Shown: positions 50,337-58,014 of the stretch, piece by piece
How the letters are laid out: each line of letters begins with the position of its first letter
How positions within the stretch are numbered: the stretch's first letter is position 1
NCBI RefSeq assembly: GCF_016522505.1
Contig: NZ_JAEHOH010000013.1
Span: forward strand, 1-64,000
Length of the DNA stretch: 64,000 bases
Source of the DNA: Leucobacter chromiisoli
GTDB taxonomy: Bacteria > Actinomycetota > Actinomycetes > Actinomycetales > Microbacteriaceae
Reading direction: 5' to 3'
Position numbers and translations under genes: made by a program
Notes under the pieces: model-generated
Databases searched by the model: none
What the model was told of the DNA's origin: nothing
The model's input: only the letters and a program-made list of their open reading frames with translations

Positions 50337-51508
50337 CCTACGCGCTGCTCTCCACAGCGTTCCTCGCCGTCGCCGTGATCGGGGGCGCGGTGCTCGCGCG
50401 GTGTGCCGGGAGCGCCCTCTCCTGGGGCGCCATCGCCGGGGCCGGGGTCGCGCTGCTCGTGCTCACCGCCCTCTTCGACAGCCTCATGATCGCCGCGGGT
50501 CTGTTCACCTACGAGGAGGGGCTCATCTCGGGCCTCCGGGTGGGCCTCGCCCCCGTCGAGGACTTCGCCTACCCGCTCGCGGCGGTGCTCGCGTTGCCTC
50601 CCCTGTGGGTGCTGCTCAGCCGCTCCGGAACGGGCTCCGCGGCGGCGCTGCTGCGTCACGCCTGGGTCGCCTCGCGGCCGGTGAGCTGGGTGAACACGGC
50701 GTTCCCGTTCGCCGCCGCGACGCTGCTGACGACCCGGGAGGTCGACTGGCTCCTGGTCGTCGGCACGATCTACTACCTCGTTCCCTACAACCTCGCGCTG
50801 TACGGCGTCAACGACGTCTTCGACTACGCCTCCGACGTCAAGAACCCCCGCAAGGGCGGCATCGAGGGCGCGCTGCTGCCGCCCGCGCTCCACCGGCCCA
50901 TGCTCTGGCTCGCCTTCGGCGCGAATCTTCCGTTCCTGGCGCTGCTGCTCGCGGCTGGGACCCCGGCGTCCGCTCTCGCCCTCGCCGTCAGCTCCTTCGC
51001 GCTCGTCGCATACTCCGCTCCGGGGCTCCGCTTCAAGGAGCAGCCGGTGCTGGACTCCATCACCTCGAGCGCCCACTTCGTGACGCCCGCCATCGTGGGC
51101 CTCGCTCTGGCGGGCGCCGACGTCGACACCGCGCTGGTGCTGCTGCTGGCGGCGTTCTTCGTCTGGGGAGTCGCGGCGCACGCGTTCGGCGCGGTGCAGG
51201 ACATCGTTCCGGATCGCGAGGCGGGAATCGGCTCGATCGCGACGGCGCTCGGGGCGGCCCGCACTGTGCGGATCGCGCTCGCGCTGTGGCTCACAGCGGG
51301 AGCTCTGATGCTCCTCACCCCGTGGCCCGGGCCGCTGGCGGCCGGTCTCGCCGTGCCGTACCTCGCGAACTGCGCCCCCTACGTGCGGATCTCGGATGCC
51401 GAGTCCGCTCGTACGAACGGGGCCTGGCGCAGATTCATCTGGCTGAACTACTGCTCCGGTTTTCTCGTCACCCTGATCCTGATCCTGTTCTGGAGCATCT
51501 CCTCGTGA
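50333..51508 (+). CDS. crtYf-crtEb: Fused C50 carotenoid cyclase subunit (CrtYf) and lycopene elongase (CrtEb)
   Basis: 391 residues in one frame, GTG start overlapping crtYe. Residues 1-105 are a second cyclase subunit (FDSLMIAAGLFTYEEGLISGLRVGLAPVEDFAYPL). Residues about 107-391 are a UbiA-type prenyltransferase with SRPVSWVNTAFPFAAA, NDVFDYASD (160-168) and DIVPDREAG (290-298) for Mg-diphosphate binding. CrtEb adds two C5 units to lycopene to give the C50 skeleton. The two activities are separate genes in Corynebacterium; a similar fusion is known in Dietzia (LbtBC). No stop codon or frameshift separates the halves. Confidence 0.92.
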   Translation: MTYALLSTAFLAVAVIGGAVLARCAGSALSWGAIAGAGVALLVLTALFDSLMIAAGLFTYEEGLISGLRVGLAPVEDFAYPLAAVLALPPLWVLLSRSGTGSAAALLRHAWVASRPVSWVNTAFPFAAATLLTTREVDWLLVVGTIYYLVPYNLALYGVNDVFDYASDVKNPRKGGIEGALLPPALHRPMLWLAFGANLPFLALLLAAGTPASALALAVSSFALVAYSAPGLRFKEQPVLDSITSSAHFVTPAIVGLALAGADVDTALVLLLAAFFVWGVAAHAFGAVQDIVPDREAGIGSIATALGAARTVRIALALWLTAGALMLLTPWPGPLAAGLAVPYLANCAPYVRISDAESARTNGAWRRFIWLNYCSGFLVTLILILFWSISS

Positions 51509-51540
51509 GGATCCGGCGCCGAGGAGTGCGGCCTGCTGCA

Positions 51541-51567
51541 TCCTCTCGGTCCTCTCGGTCCTCTCGG
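51541..51567. repeat. Three tandem TCCTCTCGG repeats
   Basis: TCCTCTCGG occurs three times in perfect tandem in the gap between the convergent crt operon and the AraC gene, followed by GGAG. It may be part of a terminator or a slippage-prone spacer. Confidence 0.85.
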
Positions 51568-51580
51568 GGAGCCCGTGTCC

Positions 51581-52387
51581 CTACCCGGCAGAGCCCGGCG
51601 AGGCGAGAGCCCGGTACGCGCTCGGGGTCACGCCGAGCACGGCCTTGAAATCGGTCGTGAAGTGCGGGTGGTCTGAGTAGCCGAGCTCCGCCGCGAGCGC
51701 CGCGATCGTCGCCCGGGGATCCTCGCGCAGCCGCTCGGCCGCCTCCTGCAGCCGACGGCGCCTGATCATCGCGTGCGGCGAGAGCCCGAAGAACCGCTCG
51801 GCGAGGCGCTGCGCGCTGCGGACGGACAGGTGGGCGCGCTCGGCCAGCTGGTCCACCCGCAGCACGGTCGGGTCGGCGAGGAGGTCGGCGAGACGATTGG
51901 CGAGCGCGGCGTCGGATCCGTCCTCCGGGGACGGGACGCGGCTCTGGATCCAGGCCCCCAGCGCCGCGACGGCGCTCTCGCGACGCGCAGGAGACGGGGC
52001 CGAGGGATCGTCCATCGCCCCGGCCACGGCGGCGTGCAGGGCACGATCGTCGATCGATGCGGCGGTATCCCGCAGTTCGGCGGGGCACGGGATCAGCGGC
52101 GGGACGGCTGCCGGGCGCAGCAGCGCGCCGACGGCCCACCCGCGACCGACGAGGATCCGCTCGGAGCAGCGCGTCGGTGGTCCCACCGCCGTGATCCCGC
52201 CCGGTTCCACGACGAGGTTGCAGGCGGGGAAGGGGAGCACGGTCTGGCGCGACTCCTCCCCGTCGGGGAGATCCCACACGGGGATCCAGAACCAGCGCAC
52301 GGCGTGGGCGAGCCCCGGAGGCGCGGGGATGCGGTGGAACTCCGGAAGCCGCCCGGGGTAGAGGATGCCGCGTCGCTCCTCGTGCAT
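51581..52387 (-). CDS. AraC family transcriptional regulator
   Basis: 268 residues. The C-terminal pair of helix-turn-helix motifs runs from LRVDQLAERAHLSVRSAQRLAERFFGLSPHAMIRRRRLQEAAERL through AALAAELGYSDHPHFTTDFKAVLGVTPSAYRAL (about 180-260). The N-terminal 150 residues resemble the DUF6597/cupin-like sensor of stand-alone AraC activators. Divergent from the VOC protein gene, its likely target. The start MHEERRGIL was preferred; 35 upstream codons lack family features. Confidence 0.9.
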   Translation of the reverse strand: MHEERRGILYPGRLPEFHRIPAPPGLAHAVRWFWIPVWDLPDGEESRQTVLPFPACNLVVEPGGITAVGPPTRCSERILVGRGWAVGALLRPAAVPPLIPCPAELRDTAASIDDRALHAAVAGAMDDPSAPSPARRESAVAALGAWIQSRVPSPEDGSDAALANRLADLLADPTVLRVDQLAERAHLSVRSAQRLAERFFGLSPHAMIRRRRLQEAAERLREDPRATIAALAAELGYSDHPHFTTDFKAVLGVTPSAYRALASPGSAG

Positions 52388-52473
52388 GTCGTCCCCCGAT
52401 CCCGGAAAGCGGTGGGCGCGGGCTGGCGCGAATCTGCAAGCCCGGAGCCCCGCCCCGGTCCTATTCTGCCGGT

Positions 52474-52977
52474 ATGAACGCACACGAGTCACGCGCCGCT
52501 GACGGCGCCCACACCGATCGCGGGATCCCCCACGGATCCACCAGCCTCACACCCTTCCTCGCGCTGCCCCGGGCGAAGGAGGCCGTCGAGTTCTACCGCG
52601 ACGTCTTCGGCGCCCGGGTGGTCGACGTGACCGAGATGGGCGGCGTGGTCGCCCACGCAGATCTCGACTTCGGCGACGGGCACCTGCAGCTCGGCGAGCC
52701 GATGCCCGATTACCACCTCGTCGCCGCACCCGAGGGCGAGGACGACTGCTACTCGCTGGCGCTCTACTGCTCGGACGTCGACGCGGTCGTGGAGCGCGCC
52801 GTCGCCGCCGGGGCGACGGTGCGGGAGCCGGCGACCGATTTCGTGTCGGGGGACCGCTACGCGAGCGTCCGGGATCCGTTCGGCGTGCGATGGTCGATCA
52901 TGACCCGCGTCGAGGATCTCTCGGAGGAGGAGAGCGCCCGCCGGGTGCGGGAGTGGGCGAAGTCCTTCGAGGGGTGA
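52474..52977 (+). CDS. VOC superfamily (glyoxalase/bleomycin-resistance/PhnB-like) protein
   Basis: 167 residues with a single VOC repeat pair: SLTPFLALPRAKEAVEFYRDVFGARVVD near 24-51 and SLALYCSDVDAVVERAVAAGATVREPATDF, ending FGVRWSIMTRVED. The metal-ligand Glu/His pattern is incomplete, as in many PhnB-like proteins, so enzymatic activity is uncertain. It is transcribed divergently from an AraC regulator. Confidence 0.88.
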   Translation: MNAHESRAADGAHTDRGIPHGSTSLTPFLALPRAKEAVEFYRDVFGARVVDVTEMGGVVAHADLDFGDGHLQLGEPMPDYHLVAAPEGEDDCYSLALYCSDVDAVVERAVAAGATVREPATDFVSGDRYASVRDPFGVRWSIMTRVEDLSEEESARRVREWAKSFEG

Positions 52978-53006
52978 GCGCCGCGATCGGCCGGATGTCG
53001 CGTCGC

Positions 53007-54386
53007 TCAGGAGGCGCGGGTCCTCGCGCGCGCGTCGATACCGCGGTCTCGATGCAGGAGAGAGGGACCGGGTGCCGGTGCGCCCGCGAGGGAGGTGCTG
53101 CGGGAGGGCAGCCCGCCCGCCGGTTCGGCGTTGCCCTCGTAGGTGAGGTAACCGCGCTGGATGTCGATCTGATCCGCGAGGTACTGCGCGTCGTGCCAGA
53201 CCCCCCAGATGAAGCTTGAACCGCGACGCGACTGCCAGGGCAGTCCGAGGTAGTAGACGCCCGGCTCGGCGGAGACGCCCCGTTCGTGCTTCGGCAGGCC
53301 CCGCTCGTCGGTCGCCTCGGGGGGCAGCCAGCCGTAGTCGGCGCGGAAGCCCGTGGCCCACACGATGGAGGTGATGCCGGCCTCCGCGAGGTTCAGCGAG
53401 CGCAGCGGGTCGGTCACCGATGCGGGGAGCGGGCCGAGCACGTGCGCCTCGGGCTCCTCGGGCAGGTCGATGCCGGTGCGGGCGATGTACGCGTCGGCCT
53501 GCTCGAGCACCGAGAGATAGTTCTCATCGCCGCGGCGCACGTCGCGCTCGAGGTCGCCGCCGAAGGTCAGCACTCCGTCTTCGTAGGATTCCGCGCGGCC
53601 GACGAGCACGATGCCGTCGTTCGCGAGGTCGCGGAAGTCGATGGTGCGGCCGCCGCCTGCGCCGCTGACGGCGATGGTGGTGTGCTCGGCTCCCTCCGGC
53701 GGGGTCGATCGCTCCCAGAGGCCGAGTGTGCCGAGCCACCACACGAAGCTGCGGCCCCGGTAGCGCTGCGGAGGGCGGTCGTGCGCGCCTACCGCCAGGT
53801 AGACGTCGCGCCCCGACTGCTTCAGCTCGTCCGCGATCTGCACTCCGGAGGACCCGGCTCCGACGACGAGCACACCGCCGGGGGGGAGCTGTCGAGGGTT
53901 GCGGTATCGGCTGGAGTGGATCTGCTCGATGGGCGCGCTCTCGGGAACGATCCTCGGGAAAGAGGGGGTCTGGAAGGCACCGGTGGCCGCGACGACGTAG
54001 CGAGCTGAGAAGGGGCCCGCGGTGGTCTCGACCGAGAAGCCGGGCGAGCCGGTGCTCCGATGCACGGAAGTCACCTCGACGCCGCACCGGATCGGCGCCT
54101 CGATCATCGCGGCGTAGTCCTCGAAATACCGTGCGACGCGATCCTTGGAGGCGAAGGCATCGGGGTCCACGTCGTCGAACTCGAGCCCGGGGAAGCGGTC
54201 GTGCCAGGCCGGCCCATTCGCGACCAGCGAGTCCCAGCGCTCGGAGCGCCAGCGCTCGGCGATGCGGCTGCGCTCGAGCACGATGTGGGGGATCCCCCTC
54301 CTGGTGAGGTGCTCGCTCATCGCGATTCCCGCCTGGCCCGCGCCGACGACAAGGACCTCGGTGACCTCGGCTTCTTCGCTCGACAT
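53007..54386 (-). CDS. Flavin-containing monooxygenase (NAD(P)/FAD-dependent oxidoreductase)
   Basis: 459 residues. FAD site VLVVGAGQAGIAMSEHL near 10-26, FMO-like ERWRSERWDSL near 43, NADPH site VLVVGAGSSGVQIADEL near 170-186, and ATGFRADYGWL near 357. It resembles class B monooxygenases and the YUC/CzcO-like oxidoreductases that oxygenate soft N or S atoms or ketones. The C-terminal 40 residues are Pro/Ser/Arg-rich and probably disordered. It sits alone downstream of the LysR gene, with an ATC-N9-GAT box 145 bases upstream. Confidence 0.86.
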   Translation of the reverse strand: MSSEEAEVTEVLVVGAGQAGIAMSEHLTRRGIPHIVLERSRIAERWRSERWDSLVANGPAWHDRFPGLEFDDVDPDAFASKDRVARYFEDYAAMIEAPIRCGVEVTSVHRSTGSPGFSVETTAGPFSARYVVAATGAFQTPSFPRIVPESAPIEQIHSSRYRNPRQLPPGGVLVVGAGSSGVQIADELKQSGRDVYLAVGAHDRPPQRYRGRSFVWWLGTLGLWERSTPPEGAEHTTIAVSGAGGGRTIDFRDLANDGIVLVGRAESYEDGVLTFGGDLERDVRRGDENYLSVLEQADAYIARTGIDLPEEPEAHVLGPLPASVTDPLRSLNLAEAGITSIVWATGFRADYGWLPPEATDERGLPKHERGVSAEPGVYYLGLPWQSRRGSSFIWGVWHDAQYLADQIDIQRGYLTYEGNAEPAGGLPSRSTSLAGAPAPGPSLLHRDRGIDARARTRAS

Positions 54387-54530
54387 ATCTTCTCCGCTCG
54401 CTGGTCGTGATCCGCCCGGATGCGCGGGACGGTCCACCCGAGTGGCGTCTCGGATGCGGCTCCGCGCCGCCCGGGTTCCACCAGCAAACCGCACTCCCGT
54501 GCGGGGGCGCCAATACACTTTCGCGGTCCA

Positions 54531-54553
54531 TTCCATCTGTTCTCAAGATGGAA
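54531..54553. promoter_or_regulatory. Perfect inverted repeat with LysR-type box upstream of the FMO gene
   Basis: TTCCATCT (54531-54538) and AGATGGAA (54546-54553) flank GTTCTCA. The core ATC-N9-GAT is the NodD-type LysR recognition pattern. It lies between the LysR gene and the monooxygenase gene and suggests that LysR, or another dimeric regulator, acts on the monooxygenase promoter. Confidence 0.5.
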
Positions 54554-54639
54554 AGTCGTTTGAGTATCAGTCGATTGCATCTGAGTGCGCTGCTTCTGAG
54601 CCGACCCGGGCTCGGAGGCGAAGGCACGGCGGACCGGTG

Positions 54640-55560
54640 TCAGCCCGGGTGCGGCTCGGAGAGGATCTCGCGCACCGTCGCGACCACCGCCTCTGCCCGA
54701 GCCGAGCGGTCGATCTGAGCGAGCGAGGAGACGACGACACCGAGTTCCTGCACGTCGTCCGCGATCTCGACGGCGACCGCCTCGTTCCCGCTGTAGGTCT
54801 CTCGGGTGTGCGGGCGTTGATTGAGGAGGGAGAAGCCGAGGCCGGCCGAGACCATCGAGCGCACGGTTTCGTAGCCGGACGCGCGATAGCGCGGGTGCGT
54901 GACGATACCGGCGCTCGCGAGAATACCGAGGAAGTAGTCCCGGCTGTCGGGGAGGTCGAGCAGTACGAACGGCTCGGCGGCGAGCTCGATGAGGGAGAGC
55001 TCGTCCTGTTCGGCGAGCGGATGGTGCGTGGAGAGCAGCACGTAGGGGCGCGCGCGGCCGACCGACTCGCGGGCGATACCCTCGGGAGACGTCAGGTCGT
55101 AACCGATGGAGAGCTCCGCCCGACCTCCCCTCAGGGCCGCGAGGTTCTCCTCGTAGTCGCCCTCGAGGATCTCGACGTTCAGCTCGGGATGCTGGACGTG
55201 CAGCCTGCTCAGCAGCTTCGGCAGCAGGAAGGGGGAGAGCGTGTTGAAGCAGGCGACCGTGATCGAGCCCCGGAGCTCCTGCTGATCGGCTCGGATGTTC
55301 TCGATCATGTCTCCCAAGAACCCGAAGAGCAGCTGGGTATCGCGGAGCAATCCCTCGCCGGCGGGAGTCAAGATGAGTCCCTTCGAATGCTGGCGGATGA
55401 AGAGTGTGGTTCCGAGGGAGCGTTCCAGGTGGGAGATCGCGGTCGAGACCGCCGATTGCGCGACATGCAGCTCCTGGCTCGCCACGGTCATGTTGAGAGT
55501 CTTCGCGCACTCGGCGAAGTATCCGAGCTGCGTCAGGGTGATCGGAAAGCGCTGCGCCAA
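54640..55560 (-). CDS. LysR-type transcriptional regulator
   Basis: 306 residues with TTG start after AGGAGGCCCCG. The winged helix is FPITLTQLGYFAECAKTLNMTVASQELHVAQSAVSTAISHLERSLG (about 5-50), followed by the effector domain from about 95. It is divergent from the ridA-DUF1028-M20 operon across a 151-base AT-rich gap, the usual arrangement for an autogenous regulator of a catabolic operon. Its other neighbour downstream is the FMO gene. Confidence 0.9.
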   Translation of the reverse strand: MAQRFPITLTQLGYFAECAKTLNMTVASQELHVAQSAVSTAISHLERSLGTTLFIRQHSKGLILTPAGEGLLRDTQLLFGFLGDMIENIRADQQELRGSITVACFNTLSPFLLPKLLSRLHVQHPELNVEILEGDYEENLAALRGGRAELSIGYDLTSPEGIARESVGRARPYVLLSTHHPLAEQDELSLIELAAEPFVLLDLPDSRDYFLGILASAGIVTHPRYRASGYETVRSMVSAGLGFSLLNQRPHTRETYSGNEAVAVEIADDVQELGVVVSSLAQIDRSARAEAVVATVREILSEPHPG

Positions 55561-55596
55561 CGGGGCCTCCTGAGTGCATCGGAGCGACGATCGTCC

Positions 55597-55611
55597 ATCT
55601 TCTTATCCGAT
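55597..55611. promoter_or_regulatory. ATC-N9-GAT LysR-type box in the lysR/ridA divergent region
   Basis: ATC TTCTTATCC GAT at 55597-55611 has the same spacing as the box before the FMO gene. It is 37 bases upstream of the LysR start and about 100 bases upstream of the ridA-like start, matching LysR target geometry. Confidence 0.4.
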
Positions 55612-55711
55612 CGACTGACTAAATTATGCCTATTTTACGGATGAGACGCATTCTGCGAACAATGGAGCAGAAGGGCCATTCGTGCATCGCGCACTCGAAG
55701 AGGAGGACACC

Positions 55712-56140
55712 GTGACGGAACCGACGCATCGGCGACTGAGGATGTTCAACACGAAGGACACCTACCCGGAGCAGAACCTCGACAACGACCTGTGCCAGGC
55801 CGTTGTGGCGAACGGCGTCGTCTACCTCCGCGGCCAGATCGGACAGGATCTCGAGACGCGCGAATCGGTCGGCATCGGCGACGTCGTGGCGCAGACGGAG
55901 CAGGCGATGTCGAACATCAAGATGCTCCTCGAGGAAGCGGGGAGCAGGCTCGAGGACATCGTCAAGGTCACGGTGTACATCATCGATCCCCGTTACCGCG
56001 AAGACGTCTACCGCACCATGGGCGCATGGCTGAAGGGAGTCTTCCCCGTCTCCACGGGCATCGTCGTGCAGGCTCTCGCACGGCCGGAATGGCTCGTCGA
56101 GATCGATGCGACCGCGGTCATCAGCGAGCGGGGTGCGTGA
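55712..56140 (+). CDS. RidA-like protein, non-canonical, first gene of the nitrogen operon
   Basis: 142 residues, GTG start five bases after AGGAGG (an earlier in-frame GTG at 55682 has none). RidA fold blocks: QAVVANGVVYLRGQIGQD near 29-46, DIVKVTVYIIDPRY near 82-95 and WLVEIDATAVI near 127-137. The FPAR arginine motif reads FPVS, so Arg is replaced by Ser114 and imine deaminase activity of the E. coli kind is unlikely. Related subgroups occur with amidohydrolase genes. It overlaps the next gene by one base. Confidence 0.87.
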   Translation: MTEPTHRRLRMFNTKDTYPEQNLDNDLCQAVVANGVVYLRGQIGQDLETRESVGIGDVVAQTEQAMSNIKMLLEEAGSRLEDIVKVTVYIIDPRYREDVYRTMGAWLKGVFPVSTGIVVQALARPEWLVEIDATAVISERGA

Positions 56141-56820
56141 TGACCTTCTCGCTCATCCTCCGCGATCCGGAAAGCGGTGAGTTCGGCTCGGCGATCTCCT
56201 CCTCATCGCCCGCGGTCGCGGCGCGCTGCCTGAACCTGGCCGACGGCATCGGGGCCGCCAACTCGCAGAACGTCACCGATCCCCGCCTCGGCGCGCAGCT
56301 CATCGACCGTCTGCGCGCGGGCGACGCCGCGCAGGAGGCGCTCGACGCCGTCATCGCCGGAGCCGATCCCGAGACGATCGAGTACCGCCAGCTGCTCGTG
56401 CTCGACAGCGCCGGAGGCTCCGCGGCCTTCTCGGGAGCACGTGCGCTCGGCACATTCGGGGCGGAGACCCGTGAGAACGCGGTCGCGGGTGGGAACATGC
56501 TCGCGAGCCTCGACGTGCTCGACGCCCTCGTCGACACCGCACTGACGACGAGCGGCCGCATCGAGGAACGGCTGTATGCGGCCCTGCGGGCCGCGCTGGC
56601 TGCCGGCGGTGAGGAGGGACCGGTGCACTCCGCGGGCATCTCGGTCGTCGGAGAGGCTGGCTGGCGCGTCACCGACCTGAGGGTCGACTGGGTCGACGAT
56701 GATCCCATCGGAGAGCTGGGACGCGTGCTCGAGGAGTGGTTGCCGCAGCGGGACGACTACATCCACCGCGGCATCAACCCTGCGGTTGCGCCCTCGTACG
56801 GGGTCCCCGGCGATGAATGA
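56140..56820 (+). CDS. DUF1028 family protein (putative Ntn-hydrolase fold)
   Basis: 226 residues beginning MTFSLILRDPESGEFGSAISSSSPAVAARC, the DUF1028 signature. After Met removal Thr2 would be N-terminal, as in Ntn hydrolases, whose fold this family shares in solved structures as far as I recall. GAANSQNVTDPRLGAQLIDRL near 40-60 and VAGGNMLAS near 107 are further family blocks. The reaction is unknown; amide hydrolysis would fit an operon with an M20 amidohydrolase and an amidase. Its end overlaps the M20 gene by eight bases. Confidence 0.85.
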   Translation: MTFSLILRDPESGEFGSAISSSSPAVAARCLNLADGIGAANSQNVTDPRLGAQLIDRLRAGDAAQEALDAVIAGADPETIEYRQLLVLDSAGGSAAFSGARALGTFGAETRENAVAGGNMLASLDVLDALVDTALTTSGRIEERLYAALRAALAAGGEEGPVHSAGISVVGEAGWRVTDLRVDWVDDDPIGELGRVLEEWLPQRDDYIHRGINPAVAPSYGVPGDE

Positions 56821-57958
56821 GGCGCGCAAGCAACGGATCTCGTCACGCCTGGCGGCGGTGGACGACGCGCTGGTCGCGCTCTCGAACCGTCTGCATGAGG
56901 ATCCCGAGACCGGTTGGCAGGAGCACCGCTCCTCGGCGGCGGTCGCCGGAGTGCTCGCGGAACATGGTTTCGCGGTCGAGCACCCCTATCTCGGACTCGA
57001 CACCGCGTTTCGCGCGACCGGCGGGGCCGCGCACCCGCGGTTCACGGCGGGCTTCCTCGCCGAGTACGATGCGCTGCCCGGACTGGGCCATGCGTGCGGC
57101 CACAATCTCATCTCGGCGATGTCCGTGGGTGGTGCGATCGGCCTGGCCGAGGTTGCCGGGGATCTGGGGATCGGCGTCGAGGTGATCGGCACCCCGGCGG
57201 AGGAGGGCGGCGGCGGCAAGATCGAGCTGCTCGAGCGCGGGGCGTTCCGTGAACTCGACTTCGCTCTCATGGCGCACCCGGCTCCCGTCGATGTGGCTGA
57301 GGCGCGTCCGTTCGCGGTGGCGCACTGGCACGTTCGGTATGACGGCAGGGCCGCGCATGCGGCGGCCTACCCCGAGCGCGGAACCAACGCAAACGACGCA
57401 TTCCTCGTCGCGCAGCTCGCGATCGCGCTGCTTCGTCAGCAGCTGCCGGCAGGTGTGCGTGTGCACGGCGTGCAGACTCTCGGCGGCGAGGCCCCGAATG
57501 CGATACCCGAGCGCACCGAGGGGCGCTGGTATGTGCGCGCCGAGAGTATGGCGCAGCTGCTTGAGCTCGAGCAGCGCGTACTCAAATGCTTCGAAGCGGG
57601 CGAGCTGGCGACCGGTGCGAGGCTGACCGTGACACCGGAGAGCCAGCGCTATGCCGAGATGCGGACCGATGAGGAAGCGCTCGATCTGTACCGGGCCAAC
57701 GCCATCGCGCTCGGCCGCGATTTCGACGTCGATCCGATCGCCGCGACCATGAACCGAGCCTCGACCGACATGGGCAATGTCTCCCAGGTCGTGAACGCCA
57801 TCCATCCCTACATCGGCGTCGGCGGAGACGCCAGCAACCATCAGCCCGAGTTCGCGGCGGCCTGCGTCGGCGATCGGGCGGAGCAGGCCCTGCGCGACGG
57901 CGCGACGGGGCTCGCGTGGACCGCGCTCGACGTTGCGCTGGTCCGGTCGGCGTCCTGA
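56813..57958 (+). CDS. M20 family amidohydrolase/peptidase (AbgB/PM20D2-like)
   Basis: 381 residues. Metal-binding features are AEYDALPGLGHACGHNLI near 82-99 (the Asp and His of M20 metal site 1), EEGGGGK near 129-135 with the catalytic Glu, the lid domain from about 180 to 295 (HWHVRYDGRAAHAAAYPERGTNAND), and VGGDASNHQPEF near 342. AbgB and PM20D2 relatives hydrolyse p-aminobenzoyl-glutamate or dipeptide-like amides. It probably releases an amino acid or amine from an N-acyl compound here. The substrate is unknown. Confidence 0.88.
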   Translation: MNEARKQRISSRLAAVDDALVALSNRLHEDPETGWQEHRSSAAVAGVLAEHGFAVEHPYLGLDTAFRATGGAAHPRFTAGFLAEYDALPGLGHACGHNLISAMSVGGAIGLAEVAGDLGIGVEVIGTPAEEGGGGKIELLERGAFRELDFALMAHPAPVDVAEARPFAVAHWHVRYDGRAAHAAAYPERGTNANDAFLVAQLAIALLRQQLPAGVRVHGVQTLGGEAPNAIPERTEGRWYVRAESMAQLLELEQRVLKCFEAGELATGARLTVTPESQRYAEMRTDEEALDLYRANAIALGRDFDVDPIAATMNRASTDMGNVSQVVNAIHPYIGVGGDASNHQPEFAAACVGDRAEQALRDGATGLAWTALDVALVRSAS

Positions 57959-58014
57959 CGCCGGAAGCCGCGAGGACCTGGCGCTCGAACAAGCAGAAAC
58001 GTAAGGAGAACCAC

